A stretch of 64,000 nt of DNA, taken from assembly GCF_003075035.1 (NCBI RefSeq), contig NZ_QCZE01000001.1, positions 62,001 through 126,000 of the forward strand. Reading direction: 5' to 3'. The translations under genes were made by a program, and so were the position numbers. Position 1 is the first letter of the stretch; each line of letters opens with the position of its first letter. Positions 37,647 through 46,896 of this stretch are shown here, piece after piece. The notes under the pieces are model-generated. The model was given only the letters and a program-made list of their open reading frames with translations. It did no database searches and was not told where the DNA came from. The DNA is from Zobellella maritima (GTDB lineage Bacteria; Pseudomonadota; Gammaproteobacteria; Enterobacterales; Aeromonadaceae).

Positions 37647-39014
37647 ATGCAACTCCTGAGCTGTTTCAAGGCCTACGATATTCGTGGGCGGCTGGGTGAT
37701 GAACTGAACGAAGACATTGCTTATCGCATTGGTCGGGCTTACGGCGAGGTCCTCAGGCCCAAAACCGTGGTGGTGGGGGGCGATATTCGGCTCACCAGTG
37801 AGGCGTTGAAACTGGCCGTGACCAATGGATTGGCCGATGCGGGCGCCGATGTACTCGATCTGGGCATGACAGGTACCGAGGAGGTATATTTCGCCACCTT
37901 CCACCTGGGGATGGACGGCGGTATTGAAGTGACCGCATCCCACAATCCTATCGACTACAACGGCATGAAGCTGGTGCGTGAAGGTAGTAGGCCCATTTCC
38001 GGCGATAGCGGCCTGAAAAACATCCAGCGGCTGGCAGAAAGCCAGGCATGGGGAGAGGTGGTGAAGCGGGGCAGTATCAAGCCGATAAGACTTAAAGCCG
38101 AGTATGCACGGCATATGGTGTCTTACATCAACCCTGGCCGGCTCAGGCCACTGAAGCTGGTGGTGAATGCCGGCAATGGCGCCGCCGGGCCGGCGCTGGA
38201 TGCCATTGCGCGGGAGCTGAGTTCACTGGGGGTGGCCTTTGAGTTTATCAGGGTGCACCATCAGCCTGACGGCCACTTTCCTCACGGTATTCCCAACCCC
38301 TTGCTGCCCGAGAACCGCGTTGTTACACGTGATGCGGTGCTAGCCCATGGCGCCGACATGGGCATTGCCTGGGATGGTGACTTCGATCGCTGTTTTTTGT
38401 TCGACGAACAGGGCAACTTCATTGAGGGCTATTATATCGTCGGCCTGCTGGCTGAGGCGTTTTTGCAAAATCAGCCCGGTGGCCGAATCATTCACGATCC
38501 GCGCCTGATCTGGAATACCATCGATGTGGTTACCCGGGCCGGTGGGGTGCCGGTGCAGTCCAAAACCGGCCATGCCTTTATTAAGGAGCGGATGCGTCTT
38601 GAGGATGCCGTCTATGGCGGGGAAATGAGTGCGCACCATTACTTTCGTGATTTTGCCTACTGCGATAGCGGCATGATCCCCTGGCTGTTGGTGGCCGAGC
38701 TGATGTGTGTTAGTGGCAAAGCGCTGTCACAACTGCTAGCCGAGCGCATGGCGGCGTACCCTTCTTCCGGCGAAATCAACAGCAAGCTGCCCGATGCCAA
38801 GGCGACCATTGCGCGGGTGCAAGAGGCTTATCAGCCCCATGTGCTATCGGTGGATACCACAGACGGCATCAGCCTGGATATGGGCGACTGGCGGTTTAAT
38901 CTGCGTAGTTCCAACACCGAGCCGGTGGTGCGATTGAATGTGGAAAGCCGTCATGATGTTGAGTTGATGCAGCAAAAGACCAAGGAACTGCTTTTATTAT
39001 TAAGAGGCTCATAA
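37647..39014 (+). CDS. cpsG: Phosphomannomutase (CpsG/ManB type)
   Basis: The 455-residue phosphohexomutase has the start [30 protein letters not shown], the phosphoserine loop [15 protein letters not shown] (about 99), the metal-binding DGDFDRCF and [14 protein letters not shown] at the end. These match CpsG-type phosphomannomutases that make mannose-1-phosphate; glucose-1-phosphate is a possible second product. I took the ATG at 37647 with GAGGT eight bases ahead rather than an in-frame start at 37629. The ManC partner is 18 kb away in region 2 (56215). A strong terminator follows. Confidence 0.92.
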   Translation: MQLLSCFKAYDIRGRLGDELNEDIAYRIGRAYGEVLRPKTVVVGGDIRLTSEALKLAVTNGLADAGADVLDLGMTGTEEVYFATFHLGMDGGIEVTASHNPIDYNGMKLVREGSRPISGDSGLKNIQRLAESQAWGEVVKRGSIKPIRLKAEYARHMVSYINPGRLRPLKLVVNAGNGAAGPALDAIARELSSLGVAFEFIRVHHQPDGHFPHGIPNPLLPENRVVTRDAVLAHGADMGIAWDGDFDRCFLFDEQGNFIEGYYIVGLLAEAFLQNQPGGRIIHDPRLIWNTIDVVTRAGGVPVQSKTGHAFIKERMRLEDAVYGGEMSAHHYFRDFAYCDSGMIPWLLVAELMCVSGKALSQLLAERMAAYPSSGEINSKLPDAKATIARVQEAYQPHVLSVDTTDGISLDMGDWRFNLRSSNTEPVVRLNVESRHDVELMQQKTKELLLLLRGS

Positions 39015-39081
39015 GCGAAATATTGGTCAGGGTTGCTATGTGCATAGGCCGATTCCGGCGTGATGATCTTCTGGTTTTATT

Positions 39082-39115
39082 AGCCCGGTGCTGTGAGTCA
39101 GCACCGGGCTTTTTT
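39082..39115 (+). terminator. Rho-independent terminator after cpsG
   Basis: AGCCCGGTGCTG (39082-39093) pairs perfectly with CAGCACCGGGCT (39099-39110) around a 5-base loop and is followed directly by a run of T. This is the clearest terminator of the window and probably ends the region 1 operon. Confidence 0.93.
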
Positions 39116-39169
39116 GTTTCTGGTGAACTAAATTGGAGTTGTTTGAGTTCAGTTCTGGCCGGAGGTGGC

Positions 39170-40564
39170 ATGAATAACGGCAGGATCGAGGTGTTGCATC
39201 ACGGGGCGGTGAAGGGGGTGACTGGCTCCTGTCATGAACTGCGGCTGGACGGGGCCGGCATTCTTATCGATTGTGGCCTGTTTCAGGGTACGGAGCGGCG
39301 GGACGATCTGACCATCGATTTTGAGATCGGTCATATCAGGGCGCTGGTGGTAACTCATGTGCATATCGACCATGTGGGGCGCATCCCCTATTTGCTGGGC
39401 GCCGGTTTCAAGGGGCCGGTAATCTGTTCGGAGCCATCGGCCCTGCTGTTGCCAGCCATGCTGGAGGATGCGCTTAAAATCGGCTTTACCCGCGATAAAA
39501 AACTGATCAATCGGGTGTTGAAGGTACTCAGATCACGGCTGGTGCCGTTGCCCTATAACCAGTGGCATCGGGTGGCGGGAACCGATATGAAGGTTCGCCT
39601 GCAGCGGGCCGGGCATATTCTGGGCTCGGCCTATGTGGAATGCCAGGCCGGGGATGAGCGGTCGGTGTTCAGCGGCGATCTGGGTGCACCTTATTCCCCG
39701 TTGTTGATGTCGCCTGTGCCACCCGAGCGGTGCGATATGCTGGTGCTGGAAAGCACCTACGGCGACAGAGATCACGAAAGCAGGCGAGATCGGCGTCTGC
39801 GGCTGAAGGATGCCATTGAGCATGCGCTGGCCGATGGCGGTACCTTGCTGATCCCGGCATTCAGCCTGGGGCGCACCCAGGATCTGCTGTATGAAATTGA
39901 AAGCCTGATTGCCGAGTTCGGCAGCCAGGCTGCGGCCCCCGATTTGCCCTGGAACGAGTTGGAGATAGTAGTTGACTCGCCCCTGGCTGCCAATTTTACC
40001 TCCCTGTACCGCAAGCTTAAGCCGTTTTGGAATGCCGAGGCGAAAGCGCGGCTGGCCGAGGGGCGCCATCCGCTGTCATTTGAGCAATTAACGGTGATCA
40101 ACAGCCACCGGGATCATCTGAACGCGGTGAATTATCTGGCCCGCTCGCACCGGCCCTGCGTCGTGTTGGCGGGATCGGGCATGTGCGCCGGGGGCCGGGT
40201 GGTCAACTACCTGAAAGCGCTGCTTGGTGATGCCCGCAATGATGTGTTGTTTGTGGGCTACCAGGCCGAGGGCACACCTGGGCGGGATATTCTGGAATAC
40301 GGTGCCCATTACGGTTCTGGGTCCACTTCGGGTGGCGGCTGGGTAGAGCTGGATGGCGAGCGCTATCCAATTCGCGCCCAGGTACATCAGGTGAGCGGTT
40401 ACTCGGCTCATGCGGGACGGCAGGATCTGATAAATTTTGCCACCGGCATTACCCCTGCACCGGCACAAATTCGGCTGATCCACGGCGATGCGCCGGCCAA
40501 ACAGGCGCTGAAGGCGGATCTTGAAGGTGTATTGCCCAATACCGAGGTGGTGATAGCCCACTAG
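39170..40564 (+). CDS. Beta-CASP metallo-beta-lactamase-fold hydrolase (RNase-like)
   Basis: The 464-residue protein has the metal site VVTHVHIDHVGRIPYLL (HxHxDH), a second metal ligand region GHILGSAYVE, SGDLG, a beta-CASP insert (PAFSLGRTQDLLYEIE, VLAGSGMCAGGRVVNYLK) and the RMMBL end motif VSGYSAHAGRQDLI. Homologues act as ribonucleases in RNA processing. I chose ATG 39170, with GGAGGTG upstream and just behind the terminator; a longer frame from 39023 would run through the terminator. It has no obvious part in sugar synthesis and may be transcribed on its own. Confidence 0.88.
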   Translation: MNNGRIEVLHHGAVKGVTGSCHELRLDGAGILIDCGLFQGTERRDDLTIDFEIGHIRALVVTHVHIDHVGRIPYLLGAGFKGPVICSEPSALLLPAMLEDALKIGFTRDKKLINRVLKVLRSRLVPLPYNQWHRVAGTDMKVRLQRAGHILGSAYVECQAGDERSVFSGDLGAPYSPLLMSPVPPERCDMLVLESTYGDRDHESRRDRRLRLKDAIEHALADGGTLLIPAFSLGRTQDLLYEIESLIAEFGSQAAAPDLPWNELEIVVDSPLAANFTSLYRKLKPFWNAEAKARLAEGRHPLSFEQLTVINSHRDHLNAVNYLARSHRPCVVLAGSGMCAGGRVVNYLKALLGDARNDVLFVGYQAEGTPGRDILEYGAHYGSGSTSGGGWVELDGERYPIRAQVHQVSGYSAHAGRQDLINFATGITPAPAQIRLIHGDAPAKQALKADLEGVLPNTEVVIAH

Positions 40565-40618
40565 TGTGGCAGGGTGATTGAAGATAGGGGGGGAGTGGAA
40601 ATGTCGGACTTGGTGGGG

Positions 40619-40870
40619 GGCACCCCTGGCACGATGATATATGGATGATATTTGATGGCCTTACGGCCAACTCGCCGCGGGGGCGCGCCTCCCACAGGAT
40701 CACTGCCGTGTTCTGATATTGCTGTAGGAGGGCGCCCGGCGTGATGGTATGTGCTGATATTTGATGGCTTTGTGGGAGGGGCGACCTCGGCGGGATGGTT
40801 TGTGGTAGGATTCAATCGGTTTGGGGCCTACCAGCTATATCGCCGCAGGGTCACGCCTCCCACAAGGGGC
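40619..40870. repeat. REP-like palindromic repeats (several units)
   Basis: The 355-base gap between the metallo-hydrolase and galE is filled mainly by degenerate units of the same repeat family. Units seen include GATGGCCTTACGGCCAACTCGCCGCGGGGGCGCGCCTCCCACA (about 40656-40698, in halves), GTAGGAGGGCGCCCGGCGTGATG, and TATCGCCGCAGGGTCACGCCTCCCACAAGG (about 40838-40867). They alternate in orientation. No gene is visible in the gap. Confidence 0.7.
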
Positions 40871-40919
40871 TCAGCGGTTTCTTTTTATCATTTAATAATT
40901 TGAGCAAGCGGGAGTGATA

Positions 40920-41948
40920 ATGACGATTTTGGTGACCGGTGGCGCCGGTTATATTGGTTCTCATACCCTGGTCGAGCTGCTGAATAGCGGTGAACAGGTG
41001 GTGGTGCTGGATAATTTAAGCAACTCGTCGCCCGAGTCGCTGAAGCGGGTTGAGCGGATCACCGGCAAGGAAGTGAGCTTTGTGGCCGGCGATATTCGCG
41101 ACCGAGGTCTGCTGCAGTGTATTTTTGCCGAGTATGCCATTGAGGCCGTGGTACATTTTGCCGGGCTCAAGGCGGTGGGCGAAAGTGTGCAAAAGCCGCT
41201 GGATTACTACGACAACAACATCAACGGCACCCTGGTGCTGCTGGACGAAATGCGCAGGGCCGGGGTGTTCCGACTGGTGTTCAGCTCATCCGCCACCGTG
41301 TATGGCGAGCCGGAAGCCATGCCCATCAACGAGGACTTTGCTGTCGGCGGAACGACCAATCCCTACGGCACCTCCAAGTTTATGGTGGAACAAATTCTTA
41401 AGGACCTGGCACAGTCAGATGAGCGCTGGCGTATTGCGGTGCTGCGTTATTTTAATCCTGTGGGCGCCCATATTTCCGGGCTGATAGGGGAGAACCCCAA
41501 CGGTATTCCCAACAATCTGTTGCCTTATATTGCCCAGGTAGCGGTGGGCCGGCTGGATAAGTTGAGGGTGTTCGGCAGCGACTACCCCACTAAAGATGGC
41601 ACTGGTGTGCGCGATTATATCCATGTGGTTGACCTGGCCCTGGGGCATCTGAAGGCGCTTGATAAGCTGGCCAGTGCCTCCGGCTGGCTGGTGTATAACC
41701 TGGGCACCGGCAAAGGCTATTCGGTGCTGGAAATGGTTGCGGCGTTTGAGCAGGCCTCGGGCAGGCCGGTGCCCTATGAGCTGGTGGACCGGCGACCGGG
41801 CGATATTGCCGAGTGTTATGCCGAACCGTCCAGGGCGGCGGCTGAGCTAGGCTGGCGAGCGGAGCGCGGTCTTGCCGAGATGATGATGGATACCTGGCGC
41901 TGGCAGGCAGAAAATCCGCTGGGTTACGGAAACAGCGGCGATTTGTAG
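40920..41948 (+). CDS. galE: UDP-glucose 4-epimerase
   Basis: The 342-residue SDR enzyme interconverts UDP-glucose and UDP-galactose (or the N-acetyl forms). It has [19 protein letters not shown], the catalytic [10 protein letters not shown] serine region, [12 protein letters not shown] (YxxxK) and [33 protein letters not shown], typical of GalE. The ATG at 40920 with CGGGAG just upstream is preferred to GTG at 40914. It is the last region 1 gene before the tandem repeat array. With galU it gives UDP-Gal or UDP-GalNAc for the locus. Confidence 0.94.
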   Translation: MTILVTGGAGYIGSHTLVELLNSGEQVVVLDNLSNSSPESLKRVERITGKEVSFVAGDIRDRGLLQCIFAEYAIEAVVHFAGLKAVGESVQKPLDYYDNNINGTLVLLDEMRRAGVFRLVFSSSATVYGEPEAMPINEDFAVGGTTNPYGTSKFMVEQILKDLAQSDERWRIAVLRYFNPVGAHISGLIGENPNGIPNNLLPYIAQVAVGRLDKLRVFGSDYPTKDGTGVRDYIHVVDLALGHLKALDKLASASGWLVYNLGTGKGYSVLEMVAAFEQASGRPVPYELVDRRPGDIAECYAEPSRAAAELGWRAERGLAEMMMDTWRWQAENPLGYGNSGDL

Positions 41949-41984
41949 GAGGAGCGGCCCAGGCCATAACTCCTGCCAACTCAT

Positions 41985-42580
41985 CGCGCCGATTTAGCTT
42001 CAAGGCCATTAAATATCCTTCGGATATTATCGCGCCGGGGTCGACGCTCCCACAGTAAAGTCCAAATTCGGTAGATGCCCTTGTGGGAGGCGCGACCCCG
42101 CGGCGATATGACCGGCAGGCCATAGAAAATAGCAAACCCGGCCCAGGCTAAACCCCTGCTAACTCATCGCGCCGGGGTCGACGCTCCCACAGTAAAGTCC
42201 AAATTCGGTAGATGCCCTTGTAGGAGGCCCGACCCCGCGGCGATATGGCCGGCAGGCCATAAAAAATAGCAAACCCGGCCCAGGCTAAACCCCTGCTAAC
42301 TCATCGCGCCGGGGTCGACGCTCCCACAGTAAAGTCCAAATTCGGTAGATGTCCTTGTAGGAGGCCCGACCCCGCGGCGATATGGCCGGCAGGCCATAAA
42401 AAATAGCAAACCCGGCCCAGGCTAAACCCCTGCTAACTCATCGCGCCGGTTTGGCTTCAAGGCCATTAAATATCCTTCGGATATTATCGCGCCGGGGTCG
42501 ACGCTCCTACAGCGGAGGTGCGACCCCGCGGCGAGTTGGCCGGCAGGCCATAAAAACACAGCAAACCCGGCCCAGGCCGA
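41985..42580. repeat. Tandem array of a 137-bp unit built from REP-like palindromes
   Basis: Copies start at 42031, 42168 and 42305 with an exact 137-base spacing, and the copies are almost identical. The array is flanked on both sides by a 46-base element containing AAATATCCTTCGGATATTAT (41985-42030 and 42442-42487), followed on the right by a truncated unit. Each unit contains CGCGCCGGGGTCGACGCTCC and an inverted counterpart GGAGGC(G/C)CGACCCCGCGGCG, so each can fold as a long hairpin. This is the largest expansion of the repeat family in the window. Confidence 0.88.
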
Positions 42581-42599
42581 TAAACTTTGCCTCCCCACC

Positions 42600-42616
42600 A
42601 TGCGCCGTCGGCGCAT
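42600..42616. terminator. Short perfect palindrome, possible 3' hairpin of the minus-strand gene
   Basis: ATGCGCCG-T-CGGCGCAT lies 40 bases beyond the stop codon of the minus-strand gene. No T-run follows on the minus strand, so it may only be an RNA 3'-end hairpin. Confidence 0.35.
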
Positions 42617-42655
42617 TCTTTAGCTCCTCTTACTCCTTCAAACTTTTCTTCCCCC

Positions 42656-43204
42656 TCAGCTTGGGCTGGCGGGGTCATGTCTACTACTCCTGTTGCTTTC
42701 TGGTTGGGGCGCGTTTTGTGGCGATTTGTGCTGCTTGTAAATAACGGAAGACAAGCCATTGCTCACCGCATTGTCTATTGCCCGTGTGGCGCCGGGCACG
42801 GAGGATTTGGCGGCTTTGGCGATATTTTTAGATTGGTTGGGAGCGGCTGCTACCGCGGCTTCGACCACTGTCGCTACCAGGTTTGGAGAGTCGGCCAGCG
42901 CCCTGGAGGTGGCGCTCACAATGGCTGTGGCCAGATGTGGGCGAACGGTAACCATGGTGTTGACCGCAGCCTTGATGGTAACGGCAGCCTCATCGGCAGG
43001 GGTGATCGCCGCTACCGAGGCGACTAACTTTTCCATGGTAGCAGTGATATCCTCTGCTTCTCTGGCATTTCGTATGGCATTGCTCTGATCGTTGCTTAGC
43101 CTTACTCCGGCTGTGGTCAGTGCGTCCAGATCGGCCTGGGCGGCAAGAACAGAGCCGGCAGCGAGGAGGGCAACCAGCAATAAGGCGGGAGATGTTTTAT
43201 GCAT
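42656..43204 (-). CDS. Secreted Ala-rich helical protein of unknown function
   Basis: I do not recognise this 182-residue protein. It begins with a good signal peptide (HKTSPALLLVALLAAGSVLA, cut probably near residue 21). The mature part is rich in Ala, Val and Thr and looks alpha-helical (LVASVAAITPADEAAVTIKAAVNTM, ALADSPNLVATVVEAAVAAAPNQSK). It ends in a polar tail (SPQNAPQPESNRSSRHDPASPS). It is the only minus-strand gene inside the window's interior and is divergent from the second export set, sharing a 470-base upstream region with it. It could be periplasmic or surface-bound. Confidence 0.65.
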   Translation of the reverse strand: MHKTSPALLLVALLAAGSVLAAQADLDALTTAGVRLSNDQSNAIRNAREAEDITATMEKLVASVAAITPADEAAVTIKAAVNTMVTVRPHLATAIVSATSRALADSPNLVATVVEAAVAAAPNQSKNIAKAAKSSVPGATRAIDNAVSNGLSSVIYKQHKSPQNAPQPESNRSSRHDPASPS

Positions 43205-43674
43205 GGGGAGCTGCCCTCTCTAAGTATCTAATATCAGTGCAGTTACAACCAATACGCGCCGGCAAAAGCAGGCAAGTTTGAATCCTTCTTAATGCTGAGC
43301 GACCGGTTATCTTTAAATGGGCCTTACGCCTGAACCTAGTGTAGAACACGGATAAAAATTAGCCTACATACCCAATTCCGGTTCGGCTGGAGCAAAGAGA
43401 CTTTCCATCGGTTACACAGATTTTGCGGCAAGGACTTTGTGCATATCCTATGCTTTTACCTATGAAGCATCCTGCTTTTGAAGCTTGTTTCACTTTTCGG
43501 ATTCAAATGGATTGAACCGGAGAGAAATAGCAAAGTGCAAGGCTTTTGATGCCACTGATGGTTATAAAAGGTAAGCAAATGTTTGCCAATGGAAATATCA
43601 ACTGAGCTAACGCTGTTTCAGCAATTAATACCGGAGGCTGCTTTACCTTTGTTAGTAGTTTAAAGGGAATTAAC
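43205..43674. other. Divergent regulatory gap between the minus-strand gene and the second OPX gene
   Basis: This 470-base gap has no credible gene. It must hold promoters for both directions, but I could not point to a convincing -35/-10 pair. The half next to the OPX gene is more AT-rich. No REP-like unit and no ops core was seen here. Confidence 0.5.
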
Positions 43675-44217
43675 ATGATGAAGGTGATAGGAATATTGTG
43701 CATCTTATTGGGTTTTGGGCTGACCATCGGGGCTGCTCAGGCTCAATATATCGACTCGCGTTATATCCTGGGTCCGGGTGATAAAATCCGCATCAGTGTA
43801 TTTGGTGAGGCAGACTTGAGTTTTGACCGGGTACAACTCAACGATGCCAGTACTTTCTCCTATCCTTTCCTGGGCACAGTCAGCGCCAAAGGAAAAACCA
43901 TCAAGGATGTTGAATATCTTATTACCAAAGGCTTGAGGGGCGATTATCTGGTCGACCCCAAGGTGACGGTGAGTATCCTTGAATACCGTGAATTCTACGT
44001 TAATGGTGAAGTGCGTAATCCCGGTGGTTATCCGTTTCAGCCCGGCATGACATTGCGCAAGGCGGTGGCGCTGGCCGGCGGCTTTAGCGAGCGGGCGTCG
44101 CGCAGCGCTTTCTATATTATTCATGACCAAGATCCAAACCGAAAATCCAGGAAGGCCAACCTGGATACCCAGGTGATGCCCGGTGACATTATCACCATAG
44201 AGGAGAGCTTCTTCTAA
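43675..44217 (+). CDS. Short Wza-like polysaccharide export (OPX) protein, second copy
   Basis: The 180-residue paralogue of 2190-2729 has a signal peptide ending in AQA (no lipobox), the Poly_export domain (GPGDKIRISVFGEADLS, STFSYPFLGTVSAKGKT) and the SLBB-like part (FYVNGEVRNPGGYPFQPGM, LAGGFSERASRSAFYII). Like its paralogue it lacks an outer-membrane helix, but no barrel gene lies upstream. AAAGGGA precedes the ATG. The stop overlaps the kinase ATG by one base. Around 44040-44125 the DNA is nearly identical to the first copy. Confidence 0.9.
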   Translation: MMKVIGILCILLGFGLTIGAAQAQYIDSRYILGPGDKIRISVFGEADLSFDRVQLNDASTFSYPFLGTVSAKGKTIKDVEYLITKGLRGDYLVDPKVTVSILEYREFYVNGEVRNPGGYPFQPGMTLRKAVALAGGFSERASRSAFYIIHDQDPNRKSRKANLDTQVMPGDIITIEESFF

Positions 44218-46424
44218 TGGACATCATTAAACTCCCCGGTGTTGGCCATGATGAAAAGAAATCAATGGATCTTTTGGCCCCAGTTCTGCTTTGGCGTTTT
44301 ATTGCCGGCCGTATATGGAGCATTATTTTTTTCACCCTGATCGTGGCCACCTTGACAGTTCTGCTGGTCTCTAATATGACCCGAATTTACCGGGCTACAG
44401 CCACGCTGCTTTTTGAAAACAAGGCGGCCAATGTTTTGTCTATTGAGCAGATCTATGGCGTGGAGGGGGGAGATGATTATCTGGTCACACAGTTTGAATT
44501 GCTCAAGTCCAGGGCATTGGCCGAGCGGGTGGTACGCAACCTGGGCCTGGATACTCATCCTGAGTTTGACCCTCGACAACAACCTGGGCCCTTCATTGAC
44601 TGGCAGTTCTTGCTGAGCAAGCTGAATCCCATTATCAAACCGGAGCAGCTTGAAGAAGACGTAGAACCGGTAGCACTCAGTGAAATCGACATTTTCGATC
44701 AGGTGGTCGAGGATTTTCAGCGGCGAGTAAGCGTTTCGATAGTGGGTCGAACTCAGCTGATAGAGGTCAGTACAGACATGGCTGATGCCACCACCGCTGC
44801 CCTGGCTGCCAATGCCCTGGCCGATGGATATATAGAAAGCCAGTTGGAAGCCAAGATGGAAATGACCCAAACCGCCACCAACTGGATGAATGAACGTCTT
44901 ATTTCCCTGAAAAACACCCTGAGTGATTCTGAGCGTCGGCTGCAAGAATTTCTGGAACAAGAAAACCTGCTGAATCTTGAAGGCATTACGACCGTCAGCG
45001 CCACCGAGTTGAGTGGGATCAGTGGCAAATTGACCGATGCCCGCCAGGAACGCAATGCGGCGGAAAGCCAGTATAACCAGTTGATGGCAATGAAAGGTGC
45101 AAGTTATCGTCGGCTGGCCAGTGTGCCGGCAGTGATGGCCGACCCGCTTGTGGCCCAGTTCAAGGCGGCCGAAGCCACTGCTAATGCCAAGGTTCAGGAG
45201 CTTTCCCGCCGGTACGGCTCTAAACACCCTGCCATGGTGGTGGCCCAGACCGAACTAAACTCGGCCCGGGCCAATTTGAAGGCCCAGGTAGAGCAGGTGG
45301 TGGCGTCCATTAAAAACAGTTATCAACTGGCGGTGGCCAGTGAGCGCGGCCTGCAAAGTTCGTTTGAGCAAAACAAGGAACAGGTTCAGAGCATTAGTCG
45401 CAATGAGTTTCGCTTGCGTGAGTTACAGCGCGAGGTAGAAAGCAACCGTACCTTGTACGATACCTTTATGACCCGGCTGAAAGAAACCACGGCAACCCAG
45501 GATTTGGATACGGTCAATGCCAGGGTGGTAGACCGGGCCTTGGTGCCCAAGAGACCCATTAAACCCCAGATGCTAACACTGGTTATGGCTGCTTCTGTGG
45601 TTGCCTTGATTGTCGCCACGGGAGTGGTGATTTTACAGGGGGTACTGGATCGCACCTTCAAGGGTGATGAAGAGGTGGAAAATAACCTGAATCAGCCGGT
45701 GCTGGGAGTCATTCCCCTGGTCAAGGGCAAGCCAGGCAAACTGACGCAATTATTCAGGCAAGACACCGATCCGGCATTTTCCGAATCGATACGCTCCCTG
45801 CGCACCAGTTTGGTGCTTGCAAGTATGGATCGCAGTTACAAGGTCATCATGGTGACCTCAAGTGTGCCAAGTGAAGGCAAGACGTCTCTTTCCAGCAACC
45901 TGGCTATGGCATTGGGACAGATTGAAAAAACGCTGCTGATAGATGCCGACATGCGCCGGCCATCCATCGCGAAAACATTCGACTTACCGGCAGGTACGCC
46001 GGGCCTGGCCAACCTGATTATCGGTAGCGCCGAAATTCAAGACTGTATTATTAAGCTTGAGGGAATTGATGTAATAACAACAGGTACAGTGCCACCCAAC
46101 CCTCAGGAATTACTGTCTTCAGAGCGGCTTTCAGGGATTTTGAAGCAACTGGAAGCCCAGTATGAACGGATTATTATTGATACGGCACCTACTCTGGGAG
46201 TGAGCGATGCCTTATTGCTGTCGCGTTATACCAACGCGGTGATTTTTGTAGTGAAAAGTGATGCTACCTCTATTCCCGTTGCACAATCCGGGCTGGGTAA
46301 ATTACTGCAGGTGGGAGCACCTGTGAAAGGAGTTGTACTTAATCAACTGGATGTGAAAAAGGCTCAAAAGTATGGCTATGGGTATAGCGGGTATTATGGT
46401 GATTACAATAAGCCTGAAGCCTGA
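44217..46424 (+). CDS. wzc: Wzc-type tyrosine autokinase, second copy
   Basis: The 735-residue paralogue of 2731-4941 has a membrane helix near residue 35, the same coiled-coil part (WMNERLISLKNTLSDSERRLQEFLEQENLLNLEGITT), a second helix near 460 and the kinase domain with VPSEGKTS (Walker A), LLIDADMRRP and RIIIDTAPT. The C-terminal tyrosine cluster is shorter (YGYGYSGYYGDYNKPEA). Residues differ most in the N-terminal 25 and in the Wzz loop around 130-160, as expected if each kinase serves its own polymer. No phosphatase or VpsP-like gene follows. A 7-bp repeat overlaps the stop. Confidence 0.93.
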   Translation: MDIIKLPGVGHDEKKSMDLLAPVLLWRFIAGRIWSIIFFTLIVATLTVLLVSNMTRIYRATATLLFENKAANVLSIEQIYGVEGGDDYLVTQFELLKSRALAERVVRNLGLDTHPEFDPRQQPGPFIDWQFLLSKLNPIIKPEQLEEDVEPVALSEIDIFDQVVEDFQRRVSVSIVGRTQLIEVSTDMADATTAALAANALADGYIESQLEAKMEMTQTATNWMNERLISLKNTLSDSERRLQEFLEQENLLNLEGITTVSATELSGISGKLTDARQERNAAESQYNQLMAMKGASYRRLASVPAVMADPLVAQFKAAEATANAKVQELSRRYGSKHPAMVVAQTELNSARANLKAQVEQVVASIKNSYQLAVASERGLQSSFEQNKEQVQSISRNEFRLRELQREVESNRTLYDTFMTRLKETTATQDLDTVNARVVDRALVPKRPIKPQMLTLVMAASVVALIVATGVVILQGVLDRTFKGDEEVENNLNQPVLGVIPLVKGKPGKLTQLFRQDTDPAFSESIRSLRTSLVLASMDRSYKVIMVTSSVPSEGKTSLSSNLAMALGQIEKTLLIDADMRRPSIAKTFDLPAGTPGLANLIIGSAEIQDCIIKLEGIDVITTGTVPPNPQELLSSERLSGILKQLEAQYERIIIDTAPTLGVSDALLLSRYTNAVIFVVKSDATSIPVAQSGLGKLLQVGAPVKGVVLNQLDVKKAQKYGYGYSGYYGDYNKPEA

Positions 46425-46452
46425 AGCCTGAAGCCTGAAGCCTGAAGCCTGG
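46411..46452 (+). repeat. Heptanucleotide tandem repeat over the wzc stop codon
   Basis: AGCCTGA is repeated five times in perfect tandem from 46411 and ends in a sixth unit AGCCTGG. The wzc stop codon (46422-46424) lies in the second unit. Loss or gain of units beyond the second would not alter the protein. Confidence 0.9.
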
Positions 46453-46630
46453 AGTGTGTTTTGGTTAGTTTTTTTTCGTACTGCCGGCCAATTTGCTTAT
46501 GGAACGGTTGAGTTATTATGGCCCTTGAATAAGGTGTGCTCGTTATCACTTATAATCTCTGGTTGATTATTATGTGATGCATTATGCTCACTGGTTATTT
46601 GTTTTCGAATTGCGGGTTGATAGGGATAAA

Positions 46631-46660
46631 CCAATAAACCCGGCTGGCGGTAGCGTGCTT
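46631..46660 (+). promoter_or_regulatory. JUMPstart element with exact ops core before the second tviB
   Basis: GGCGGTAGCGTGC at 46646-46658 matches the ops sequence that recruits the antiterminator RfaH. It is preceded by CCAATAAACCC, as at 6577. It sits in the 472-base gap (46425-46896) between wzc and tviB, which otherwise holds no gene. This implies a promoter within this gap and RfaH-type control of the region 2 sugar genes. Confidence 0.85.
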
Positions 46661-46896
46661 TATTATTGTGGGTTGTTTCTTCATGATGTTCTAATTATCG
46701 CGTTTAATAATGGAACTGTGTTTATGCATCGTGACTCAACACTTGTCAGCCACGCTGTACCATCTCTACATTTTAGGGAGTCTGGCAAGCCATTAATGTA
46801 ACTTTGCCAGGAATGGTTGTTTGAAAGTTGTCTTGTTTTACCGATGTATTGTCTTGTTGGTAATGACAAGGGGTAATGTGTGTTAATGGAGTTATC

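Noticed and set aside
41985-42580. CRISPR array
   Set aside because: The repeats are 137 bases long, nearly identical throughout and contiguous, without short spaced direct repeats or unique spacers; no cas gene is present.
46411-46452. Heptamer repeat as a coding phase-variation switch of Wzc
   Set aside because: The stop codon lies in the second unit, so most slippage events do not change the protein; I report it only as a repeat.
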